NCBI GenBank assembly: GCA_032158295.1
Contig: CM063261.1
Span: forward strand, 6,010,001 to 6,074,000
From: Pycnopodia helianthoides
Lineage: Eukaryota; Echinodermata; Asteroidea; Forcipulatida; Asteriidae
Direction of reading: 5' to 3'
DNA: 64,000 bases
Positions within the stretch are counted from its first letter, which is position 1. Each line of letters opens with the position of its first letter. Below are positions 33,132 to 45,400 of the stretch, piece after piece. Under the pieces are notes generated by a model. That model was not told the origin of the DNA. It searched no databases and saw nothing but the letters and a program-made list of their open reading frames with translations. The position numbers were made by a program, and so were the translations under genes.

Positions 33132-34754
33132 GTTCTTCAAACAGACCAAGATCAAGAGTGGCCATACATGACAGCAAACAACTGTATGAAATTCACCTTT
33201 ATTTCCCTATTTTTAAGACAAACGAATAGAATTGAGCCATCAGTATGCTACCAGTGAGTCAAAATGTCATGAGCAAGCCCAGCAGTGGAATCAGTGATCA
33301 GGCTTTTTTCTACTTCCTGTACCCACAGTGCAGATATATGGGTGTAATTTGAACTAAATTTCCTTGTTTCTTTATTTAACAGAAGTTGAGATTGATTAAA
33401 ACGTTCAGTCTTTACAAACATTGTGTGCGAGGCAAGTCTAGAGTGTCACAGCCTTTGATGGCTTTCATGGTAGATATATCTGTACACCACATTTACACAG
33501 GCTGAGATGCATATATTTTAATGTCATAGCACTATGTGGAAAGCTCGATTATGGTAATAATAATGCAAATTCCTACCATAGGCATTTCTTTTATTTGCTA
33601 TGAGTATTAGATTTTAAGATAAATATATTTGAATTGGCAGGTAATGGTTGAAAAACTGGTATACAGATTTAGTAGAAGCTCTGTCAATACATGCAAGCTT
33701 GATTCAAAACAACATGCTAAACTGGTTTCCAAGTAATATAAATGCTCATTTGTCTTGTTTTTGCAAAATTTTGAATAATATGTTACTGAAATAAAATCAT
33801 ATTCTTGGAAAGTATCTACTTCTTTTAAGGCAAAATACATAAGAGTTATATCAAGGGATGCATGATCACACTCATGCTTAACCAGAATGCAGTGTACAAT
33901 AGATCCTTCTTATATGACATCACTGTTTTATTGCTGGCCATGCTGAAGTACTTACACACGCTCATCACTCATGCACATTACTAGATCTGTATGAACATGT
34001 GCTATGAAACGCAACACTGTATGGCACTAGAGTACGCATCCTACATGATACAAACCTCTTGCATTATTATAGAAGGCTTTGTACGAAGGTCATATTAGAT
34101 CAACAGTTTGTTTTTTCTCTTTCTTTTTTTTGTTATCTGAAAGTCAATTTGTGAAAGTGATTGTGTGCTTTCAGCACTAAATTGCATAGTGATAACCCAG
34201 GTTTTTTTAATGTTTAATGCTTAATTGTTGACGATCTTGATAAATGGTATGAATATTTAGCAACTGCTAATTATAATGTTAATCACTAACTTGCATTTGA
34301 AAACTCTCTTTAATGATGCCATTTAATTGTAATCAAGATAAGCAAGTAAATGTTTATTCATTTATTCCTGCAATACACTTCATAGATTTGAAAATGGTTG
34401 CTAAAGATAAAAGAACTAAAACAAAAAAGTGTTTCCTTTCAAAAAGCATTTGGAAATCCCTTCAGTATACAACGACTTATCTCAACTCAATGATTTCAAT
34501 ATTTATTGTCTAATTAAACAAAAAAATGTCAGGAATGAATCATCAAAGTACAATGTTTTCCTTTTATACTGAAGAAACAAAATTGTGGTAATAATAGTTT
34601 TTCACTTTTTTGATTTGTATAATTTGCAAAGTAAAACAGTCTTGTAACCTTAACTTTTACATTGTGGTGCAATTCTGTCTAGTGAAGTCAATCAAAAACA
34701 AATGTTTTTGAAATTATTTAACTCAATAAACTTCAACTCTATTTTGATCGTTAA
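33132..34754 (+). other. 3' UTR and flank of the prosaposin-like gene
   Basis: No coding signal was found. It contains candidate polyadenylation hexamers AATAAA at 33790-33795 and 34725-34730. The true cleavage site cannot be chosen without transcripts. Confidence 0.5.
33790..33795 (+). terminator. candidate poly(A) signal AATAAA
   Basis: Canonical hexamer 659 nt after the TAA of the prosaposin-like gene. A second AATAAA lies at 34725-34730, just before a foldback element. Confidence 0.35.
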
Positions 34755-34974
34755 TTTAAAGGGACACTTGCCTTCGGCTTGGGTGCTTTTGGCTATAAAA
34801 GCGTTTGTCATGAAATGAATATGGTTGGAAAGATGTTTTAAAAGTAGACTGTAAATGATTCACACAACAATTTGGTTTTGCTAAACTTTTTAACATCTTT
34901 CCAACCATATGCCTTTCATGACAAAATCTTTTTATTGCTCAATGTGCCAAATCTGAATTCAACGTTCCCTTTAA
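34755..34974. mobile_element. foldback MITE-like element, copy 2
   Basis: Ends TTAAAGGGACAC and GTTCCCTTTAA are inverted. The inner arms share GGAAAGATGTTTTAAAAGTAGA with the element at about 3500-3770. It sits in the flank between the two convergent genes. Confidence 0.75.
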
Positions 34975-35451
34975 GATTGTGTGCATTTTAATCAGAATAA
35001 AATTCTTAAAAGGAATTTTTTACGTGATTGTACATATTGTGTTGCATATTACTTTTGTTACCCCAGGTTGGGCTTAGTCTTACTCTGATCACGTTTTTCT
35101 TGATTCTTAACGTATACAGAAATAGTTTCAAATAACAAAAATGTAAATATTACCTATTATCTTCAAGCAAACTTAAATCCTTGATTCTGATTGGTCGACT
35201 CATAGCAACAGGGGTTGTGATATAAATCTATATCACACTGCCCATATTATCTATCAAATATGCTTGAAGATAAATTCAATATTACACACGAACTCGTGGA
35301 ATACGGAAAATACAGCAGATCTGCACCCCATATCAAACTCACCATTCGGCATCGTTGGATATTGGGTGCAGAAGCACTACCACGCTTGTGTGATAACTAA
35401 TGCTATTAAATGCATGTATCAAAGTGCTGCATCTTCTTTCTGACTCCATAC

Positions 35452-35750
35452 ATTTGAATCATGTAATACCCAGCATGTCCCGTGACGAGAGACCAATTTG
35501 AATCATGTGATACCCAGCATGCCCTGTGACAAGAGGCCAATTTGAATCATGTGATACCCAGCATGCCCTGTGGCAAGAGGCCAATTTAAATCATGTGATA
35601 CCCAGCATGCCCTGTGACAAGAGGCCAATTTGAATCATGTGATACCCAGCATGCCCTGTGACAAGAGGCCAATTTGAATCATGTGATACCCAGCATGCCC
35701 TGTGACAAGAGGCCAATTTGAATCATGTAATACCCAGCATTAGAGGCCAG
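35452..35750. repeat. 44-bp minisatellite, ~7 units
   Basis: Unit AATTTGAATCATGTGATACC + CAGCATGCCCTGTGAC + AAGAGGCC; outer units are diverged. Confidence 0.9.
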
Positions 35751-36212
35751 CATACCAGAGGCAAATTAGAATCATATTCTACCGAGAATCGACAGCAAAG
35801 GTTACTTTTCATATAATTGAGCAGTGTGGGACACTAATTTACCTTCTCAATTGAGTACTGTAGTCTCACTGCACAAAAAATGAATCCACATTTGTGCAAT
35901 ACTTAAGCGAAGTGCAGGTATCGGTGGCTTGGGGCTGCAGTCGATAAAGAAGATAAGAGTACGAAGTATTAATAAGTACATCTTCAATTGCTTAACTTTC
36001 AGGCTGTGTGTGATTCCTCCTCCCTGTCAATAATTTCTAATCTACCCCCAGAGGGTAGAGAGTATTGACTGCTGTACGACTGGCTAGCTTGCCTGCCAGG
36101 ACTATCGACACTTAACTGTCATTGTTGCCTTATTTATTTTGTGAGGTTGCAAAGTTACACACAGCATACCGATCTCAATGTCATGATTGCAAACCTGTGA
36201 GAGAACACTTGA

Positions 36213-36218
36213 TTTATT
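36213..36218 (-). terminator. candidate poly(A) signal AATAAA (minus strand)
   Basis: TTTATT on the plus strand reads AATAAA on the minus strand, about 140 nt after the putative TAG at 36357. Confidence 0.35.
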
Positions 36219-36356
36219 AGTTTAAAACATACAACATGGTCAATGGTAACGATCAAGAATACTTACAATGAGTGTACCAAAAAATATCAAAAATTAAGCA
36301 AACCTGCTCAAAGCGCTTTACATATATAAAGATGTAAAATAAGAAGCTAATAAAAC

Positions 36357-36437
36357 CTACCGAAAAATATAAACAACTGTTATCAGAAACAGGAAACCAG
36401 TACCTGTTTTGTTGGCAAGGCGGCATCTGGGTACAAC
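36357..36437 (-). CDS. putative terminal exon of the 36-48 kb gene
   Basis: 27 codons including TAG, phase 0, acceptor cactaag. It contains only one cysteine (VVPRC), then LANKTG and a hydrophobic tail (GFLFLITVVYIFR) like a short membrane anchor or lipid-anchor signal. A minus-strand AATAAA at 36218-36213 follows. An alternative terminal exon is 36194-36102 (acceptor ctctcacag, begins VCNHDIEIGMLC), which restores two cysteines but with C-x9-C spacing. Transcript data would be needed to choose. Confidence 0.4.
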   Translation of the reverse strand, partial: VVPRCRLANKTGTGFLFLITVVYIFR

Positions 36438-39400
36438 CTTAGTGTCCAGTTTTAAAAAGCTCTATTTGAGATTTTGTTTTTTGATTATTTATTTATTTTT
36501 TTGTATTTTTTTCTTTTTAATAATTGAGTATCTAAATGATTGTTGTGATTCACAATACACTTTGTAAAAGAACCAGTCAATAAACTCACAAAATTAGGAG
36601 GAGAACTTTGGATCATCCCAGGTACAAATGATTCAACTGCTTTGTTACAGAAGAATGCTAGAGAGCAGAATCCGGCACAAGTTTTCTCCAGTTGTTTCGA
36701 TATAGCGACCTGTATGTCAAGACAAAAAAAAGTTTATGGTCACCAATAATCATTGTACAATACAATAAACAAGTGGTCAATTACACTGTTAAACTATTAT
36801 AATGAATTGCTGTTTTTTAATGTATTTTTGTATTTGTCATGTAGGGCCTACACATGTTAAGACTGAATTTACACAAAAATTATAAATAACAAATAACGAA
36901 TGCAAAATTACCCTGTACTTGGAGTTAAATTTTTGCAAAAGTAAACAAGTGAAAGATATATGAATTATGTGAGTTTGGAATTCACAACCTCCAACCCGCT
37001 AGTTACCGTACCGTACGTTAAGAGACACGTTGATCTCCAGGCAGTCGACCAAGGACCAACAAAAAACAAGTGCACAATAGTTTTACAAAATTACCAAAGA
37101 GCATTTTTTCATATTTTATAACTGCATGTTTGAAAAAAGAAATCCCCGTTATACAAACCCTTTAGGTTATGTGTGGTTTATTTAGTGACACATGCGGTAA
37201 AGTTTGTAATAACAAAAATAAACCATAGTCTTTCTGGTAGCAACCAGTGAACTTGTGCCCAAATTGTAATCTTTCACGTTAAATTGGCTGTTTTATCATC
37301 ATGTTATCATCATCAAATTAATACCATTGTGTAACTAAATTTCTATTTGTGACTGAGTTCCCATTCCTCGGGCATCCCGAGTTACACTATTATTATAATA
37401 CCCAAATGACACAGCTGACTTACATCGATGTTGATATCTTTACCAATACGTTGATAAACATCGGTAAAGAATGATTTACACTGCGTACACTTATCCGTGT
37501 CAGTGATGTTGTTACTACTGCCAACCTGAAAAATATATATCCTTGATAATAATAGCATCATTTGAGAAAACAAAATGGCCTTGAACAATAATCAAAAAGT
37601 GTTCATCGTGATTTTTCCTACATTGGATTCATGTTTCCCTATAACGTTTCTGCTGTGAAAGGAAGGTGACGCAAAAGTGTGTTCTGATCACAAGTGGCTG
37701 TCACAAAATGCACAACGCCAAATCTGACGTGCGGTTGACTCATAGATATTATGGGAGGAATAGCTAATGTACAGGTTCAGGTGACCAACACGTATTAAAT
37801 AATAATCTTTTCCGGGAAGAAGCCCTGACAAAATCCAGAGGTCATGTGACTGAAAATTTCGAACCATACCTTGCAGACATAGACTAAACTGTATCCAAGA
37901 GACTATATGTAGAGCAGGACGGCGATCAAGTTGTAATTACGAATTACTAATTAGTTACAATTACAAATTACTAATTTGTCACTATGGACCAGAATTTAAA
38001 TAATCAGTGACAATAATGGTCTGTTGTACCTACAACACATGTTCTTTCGAACACACCACAATCGCCCAAGAAACAAAAACATATATACAGGCTATTCCCC
38101 CTTTCTATGGTTCATCTTCAAGCCTAATTCCAGCAAACCGCATGGAACCTCATTGCAGATCCATCCCTGCCCTTTCCATCTTGACCTGTCAGGATAAAGT
38201 CATCTCCTGAAGGCAAGCTGAGTATAGCGTTCGAAATATTGAGATGTATAGGCTACCTGTCACGACTGGTTCTTCTCAGAATCAACACTGTTTCCATCGT
38301 CGTTATGTCTAATATATTACTAGTATATGTAATATATTAAGCTGAACAATCATAGTTTCACAAACCTTGATTTCTGACGCTGTACAGTATTTCGTCTCAG
38401 GACAAAAGAAGTAAGGGTTCTGTTAAAACAGACGGAAAATAATGAAACGGTTAATATAAAACAGACCACGTGATTTATAGTAAAAAGAAGAACACTAACA
38501 AAAACGTGAAAAAACTGATTTTTGCAGAGGTTAATGACAGTAGTTTACTCGTAGGTTAATATTCAAAAGATTAAATCTTACCACAAGTGTGATAAGATCT
38601 GGAACCAAAACGTCCGGGAAGTCTTTGAGTGCATCTTTACACATACTGGTCAGATTTCCAGCCAAATTGCAGACCTGTGACGCTGTACTTGCAATCAAGG
38701 GCTGGCAACAAAAATACCGTCAAACTATACATTGGCAAACATAGTTAATCGAGTAATGGGTAGACTGGGAGAAAAGTGTCTGTCGAGACTATGCTAATAA
38801 CACTTATAGTGCAGTGCTGTAACTAGACAGTTTCATTAGGGGGTACAAGAGGGGGCAAAGACAAACAGTCATAAACGAAAATATTGAAACGAAGTTGTGC
38901 TCAAACTTGTCTTTTTATTGTAGGTTTTTCGACCAATTTCACCCAGTTTTCATTCAATTTAACGCCTGGATATAGATTGAAATTGAAAGATTATGCAGAT
39001 CGTCGATCAACAATAAAAACAAGAATCAGTTAGTTTCACTATCCAAGCATTCCATGTCCTTTAAAAGACGCATTTAAATATAGCAAATGCTCATTCAATT
39101 TGGCCTGAACCCGGCTGTATGGGCTGATTGGGCAATCATGTTCAGTAATGGACAAACATATTTCAACTTTTTTCAAATATCTTTCCAGAATGTTCCCGTC
39201 TAGCCGATTTTAATATTCCCCATAAAAAGCCAAGCTTTCTTAGCGTTAATCATATCTGACGTCTAGACACACATTCATTTCTATAATTAAGTTTTACGAC
39301 ACGTAAAATGGAGGCCATAGAAGCACTAGGAAATTACCGGCAATAAATGTATCGGCATTAATGTACAAAACATCAAAAAGAAAGAACAGCAAACAAAGCT

Positions 39401-42400
39401 AAACGATAAGTAAAGCTACAAACATAAATATACCCTTCATAAATGTACACATTGTTTACAATTTTAAACGAGTAAAGGAATTCCAGAAACTTTTAATTTC
39501 ATTATTTCGTGAAATTATTTATCCCCCGTGCAAGCTTAACATCTATTAAGGCTTTAATAGATGTTAAAACCTAATTACATTTGAAAATGGGGACTTATGG
39601 ACCACTTTGACTCAAGTGAAACCTACCGTCAACTGCTTTACACTTCCTTCTAGTAGGATGTACACCTGACCCATGAACTCTTGGCAGTTAGAACACGTAG
39701 GTCCGTTGGGCTGGGCAACCGTTAATGAAGGAGTCTGTGAGGGAAACTGTATTTACTTATTATGCAGTGAGTCGATTCCACTGGGATACCAACCTGCGAC
39801 ACATTATTTTTAGTGGATGTTGCTATTTTAGGAAATTTTCACAGTCAATATTTCACATTTCAATGACACACATTATTTTCCTTTTCCATCCAAATGAGTT
39901 TGTTTTCTTACATCCTCCATAACACAAACATCGGATTTATTATAAAACAAATATCACACATTTTGTGTTAAAAGCAGTTCTAGAGAAAAGCTTAATAATC
40001 TTGTTCTTACCTGAAGCAGTTTGGTAATTAAACCTTTTGATTGTTTCTTAGCCGACGTTTTGCAGTAGCCCAACTCTGTACATCCAGTCAGATCATCCGG
40101 CTAAACATGGAGGTATTCAGTTAACGATGATGGTCTTACTTTTAAATATATTTTTTGTTACTATCAGATTCGAAACCTCAATTTGTCTTTACCACTAATT
40201 TTCCATAGTATTCCTTAGTTTATTTTCTGTCATAATTTCTAGGCAGTGATATCATTATTTATCAATCAATGCTTACCCCTAGAGTAGCAACTTTTTCCAG
40301 CATGACGGGAAAGAACTCCTTCACCATTTCATAGCAGAATAAACTGAGAGTGCAAAACGAGTCACAGGCTTTTCTAAACTGTTCAGAAACTGCAACCTAA
40401 GAGAAAGAAGACATTTTCAAACGAGTTTTATACTATATTATTCTTAATGTTGTTGCAAAGGGAAATACTTGTCAATTATAACTAATATCGTAACTATATT
40501 TTATCCATTTGAAAAAAGTAATAAACCAAAAGGGAAACGTACTGGGCAGATTTTAAATAGTTTTGGGTTGAACAAAAAACACCCAGACATTTCTTTTGCT
40601 TTAGGTTTAGAAATACATAACAAAACATTTATAGTGACTTTTCAATGTATGAAGAAATATTTTCTAAATGAAAGTTTATCATGGATCTGAAGAAGTCCGT
40701 TTGTAGGAGGGTGACCGTAAAGAACACTGTTTTAATAGTAGATTAGACTGAAACAGTAGGTTTGTAAATGAAGAGAATCTCGTAAATAACTCCTTACATC
40801 TATTTGGTTATTCTTTATCAGCTTCTGCCTGACACCAGCGAAGAAAGTTTGACATTGTGCACAGTCGTCAGCTTCAGTCTGTCAAATAATAATTTAATGC
40901 AATATAAAAACTGTGTTTTTGCCTCCCCCTGAAAACCTAAGTTTCTCAACGTTAAAAACCTGAACACTGTTTCTGGAGTCGAATCGAATTCAATGTACAG
41001 TGCCTGCCCCAGTCAAACATTCAACCGGCAACCCGTTTTCATTGAGGAACACTTTTTCGAAGATATTACACATGGACCTAGGTCTTTATTGATGGGTTTT
41101 TGTATTGGGAGGGACTGTTCAAACGGATGTCCTAATCTTCAAAAATTCAATATGTACCATCACGTTGAATACGGATTGATACTCCATGAAGTGAGAGATT
41201 GTCCCATTGACCATCACGTTCACGTAAGTATCGACCAATCAACCTGTATCAACACAGATTCAAAACTGCAAAATCGCTTAAATTAACACTGATGCAGAGA
41301 TTAAATACATTATGGCAATGATAGGTATTGATTATAAATTTAAGTTTCAAATTTTAACAACATTGGGGAATAAACCTGAAAACCGTTTCCAGTGAAAAAT
41401 CCATTTGAAATGGGGGCAATTGTTGATATTTATATTTTTTAGTTTAAAAAAAAATAGTTAATACGCCATGCCGATACGTGTGCCCACATTCTGTTGTGGG
41501 ACGTGCGTCGGTTTTATGCTAAATCTGGCCCTTTGGACACGATCTCACAGGCAATTTAATGGCAACCAGTTTCAGGAAAGTATTACAAGAACAACAAACA
41601 TTTTAATTTGAAATCGCTCATAACTTCTTTGGAATAGTAAGAAAATACCTATTGTGCCAACGAATTGTTCCTTCTGATTGCAGTGAAGTTGGTTGATTCC
41701 ATGTTGCTTGTAAAAGTTTCCTTGTGTGAAAAAAGCTCTAAAACTACTAGGGCCTATACGAATTGAAACCTGGGTTCTTACAAAACGTGTGGAAGTAAAG
41801 TCCACAACTTCATTTGTTCTCTTTTCGACGTAAATCATTAAAGAAAACCACAAACTCAATACATTTACTATGTTCTTCTTGTAATCGTTGCGAACCATAT
41901 TTTTCAAGTGGAAGTGGTCATCGGTAGATTGACTTCACACATTTGAGCAGTTTATGTTTTACAGATAAAATTATTAGGCCTACAATTTTACTTTCATGAA
42001 AAAAAAGGAGTTATTTTCCTATCAAACTACAGAGATAGCAATACCCGGGTACTTTACCATTTGATGAGTGGATCCATTATTTTTACAATAGTCTGCAGCT
42101 GGACAAAAGCCATACGGATTCTATGGAGAAATAACACGTATAAACATAACATGACAGAGGATACTTTGTACCACTGCATGAATTAGCAAGTTAGTATTTG
42201 ATTCTTTATTGAAAGCTGCAATCGTACTTAGAGGAACATTACAGAATTGGTAAGAAAAAAAAACTTGTAAAATATAAGTTTTGATCACAGATTTACATAA
42301 AACTTACACGGTCATATGCACGATGATGATAGTAGAAAACATCTCTTGAAATATTTCTGTCTGAAATGCCATATGTGATGAGAAATGAATAAACTAATTT

Positions 42401-45400
42401 TCCGATTGGAGTTTATCGCTCAGTGAGCGTTTTATTCATTTGTTGAATCTATATGATTTCATGCAAATGTGTAATCTGTTTTTCACTATTTTCTCGTGAC
42501 CAAGATGGCCGATCGATCTCAAACTTCTACAGGTTTGTCAGTTTATGTATATGGTGGATTACACAAAGTGCTTACACTGCAAGCAACTGTTTTGTTAGCA
42601 AAAACCAATTCTGTAATGTTCCTTTAACGCGGCAATTTGATTGCAAATCGAGAAACAGATACACCGTCGCCGTTATACTTGACCAAACAAAATATAACTT
42701 GCTCACAAATATTAAGATATTAGATCAATTGGATGCGTTGATATTTTGAGTGCATTGTCACAGAATTTTAACCACGAGGTTAAATCTGGACTATTCCATT
42801 TCATGAGGTGAAATCTGGCCTAATCCATTTCACGAGGAGAAGCCGATCGAGTGAAATAGAAAAATCAGTTGATGGAATAAAGCCCTTCGTGGTCAAATGA
42901 GTTTGCCATGTTAAATTGTTTAAACAACCATTATCTCAGATATGTTATGTTTAAAGATCAACATTTTGAAATTTTGAAATATGCACGTTAGGTAGGTGAA
43001 AGCGTTTTATTCTTTTTGAACATTCGACCGAACTTCTGGGACAAAGTTGGTCCGAACCATATGTCTATTGAGTTTTAAATGACTTGTGCACGATTCTGTT
43101 TTTTCCAATACTCTAGTTTAGCGTATTTTATGGCTGTAAAAATTATGTCATATTGTTGGGAAAGTGTAATTTAGCAATGAATATTGTGAAATTTTAGCCA
43201 CAAGGTCTCGCTACCATGAGCAGCGCGTCGTATCGATACCTCTCGTAACTGAGATGTACTGAAAAATAACGTTGATTGGCTCTAAAAAGTGACTACTTTG
43301 CGTGCACACTTGTTAACAATTCTGAGCGCTTGTATAGCACTTGTAGGACGCTTAGTACGTGCGTGTAAAAATGCAAGTATTTGACGAGATTCCATTTCAA
43401 ATGAATCCTGTTTTTTACACTGTCAGCCTAAACTGCATAGAGTTAGACATATCACAAAATCAAAGAAGAATGAGAGGGGACCAGTTGCTCTTTGATCTCA
43501 GGCCTCTTTTGCGGGTTATCCTACTTGAGCAGGCGCGTAGAGTGGGTCGGCCACATGCCTAATTAAAATGTGCAGTATATGAGCAGGGGTTATGAGCGAG
43601 CAAGGCATGCTGGACAAAATGGCGCAGCGAGATCGACCACCCCTGGGGACGAGGTTGAGAGCCACAGGCCTCATTGATTATGACGACACAGCCCTACTTT
43701 ATGAAACTTGCCCAAAGGGCGTTCATGCTATCAGGAAACGTGTAAATGTGTAATGGTTGCACAAATTCGGGCTTGATTGGCAAATGGGGATTCCGAAAAA
43801 AAGTATCATAGTCCCAAGTTTAATTTTTGTTACAATGCTAACGTTAACAAATTATTCGTATTACATTAAAATTGAAATTGAATTTATAACAAAATGATAT
43901 AGGTATTTTTTATTTTTTTTAATTTGGTATAAATAGAATTTAAAAAAGAAGGTTTTACTTCATGGAAAAATACAGTAATCTTTAAGTTGTTTTCTCGTCT
44001 TATGTTTGATACGCGCGAGACTTGCACAGTCTATAGACCGTATTGAATAACCCCTTTGTTGCTATGAAAGTCGCCATCTTGTAGGGCAAACCGTATGCGC
44101 GTCTAAACGCGTACATCAATGAAGCACGCAGCGCGCAGCGTTCCCGGTTTGATTTCTACGGCACATGTACGCACACTTACACGCACACGCGCGGATAACC
44201 AAGGTGCAGTTTGTCTCTTACCAGAAGTAGGCGTAATTGCTCTATCATGAAATCAGGAAAGTCATCAATTGCATCGTCACACATGCCGGCATCTGTTTGA
44301 GCTTTCTGACATGTCTTTTCAACAATCTTGATAATCTCGGGCTGAAACCAAATATTACAGATCGAAAATAATGAATTATTTTCATATCTACTGTATGTAT
44401 CGATTCTCCGTTCATTGAATCGAATAACCAATCCAACATCTTTTCAACATAATAGCCTTCCTTCATCATGTTTCCTGGTCTTCAAATTAATTAACATTGT
44501 ACCATCAGCAATCAGCATCCATTCTTTGTGGTCATCCAACTCTATCCATATTTCCATATTTATGGGTTTCATTATTGACGTCATCTTCCTATCCGTCCTT
44601 CTACTTTACTCATATCTGCTCTCACTCACTCATTCTTACTATACAAATATCCTCATTCTTGTCAATCCAAGCCTTCGGTGGATCAGAGTATTACAGTTTC
44701 CCAGCGCCTCCATATTCCCAAGCTTTTCTCGTCTATTTAACACATATACACTTACTGAGCTCTGAAAAAGCCTTCCAGCTTGTCGAAATCTTAGGATAAT
44801 AAAATGGAACCCCGTGCTCCATTGCGTTGAGTGCTGTCACTGTGCCGTAGTGTTAAGGTGGTTGTTTGCTTTTTCCACACCAACATTGATTTAGACTGTA
44901 CTGCGTCTTGAGATTTGAAATGTGATTTATGAACTGGATATGAATGTTCATTATAATATCTAGGTGCTGTATAATGTCGCCATCCCCCACCCCCAACAAA
45001 AGAATAAATAAATATCGGAGTTCTGACAAATTGCCCAGAACGTTATCAACCTTTCTTTACCTTTATATCTTTAAGATGTACTTCAATGGACTCGTAGAAC
45101 TTGCCCATAAACTTCCTGCAGTTGTCACACTGTGCATCACCAACCTTTATGAGAATAAACAGTCCACTATTATTCAATCAATAGGTCGTCTGACCTCAAT
45201 GGTTTATTCGTTTCTGATACACAAATTATTCAAGAATTATCTAAAGGAATTTGAGACAAGTTCATGCCATGGTCATATTGACGAGAGCTTATGTTTCACG
45301 AAGCGTTAATTAACTTTTGCAATGATATTTGTTTACTGTTTTATTGCGCATTATCCGTTTTGAAAGGGAGGAATTTTATTGAAAAACCGTTGTCGCTACT

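Larger units (their letters stand above)
34975..36356. other. intergenic region between convergent genes
   Basis: No coding exon is certain. It holds an inverted repeat with ends TATCTTCAAGCA / TGCTTGAAGATA (35158-35273), a 44-bp array (35452-35750), the alternative terminal exon discussed for the 36-48 kb gene (36194-36102, minus) and a minus-strand AATAAA at 36218-36213. Confidence 0.5.

Noticed and set aside
40993..41286. 97-codon plus-strand frame with several cysteines
   Set aside because: It lies in an intron of the minus-strand gene, its cysteine spacing does not match SapB, and it has no signal peptide.
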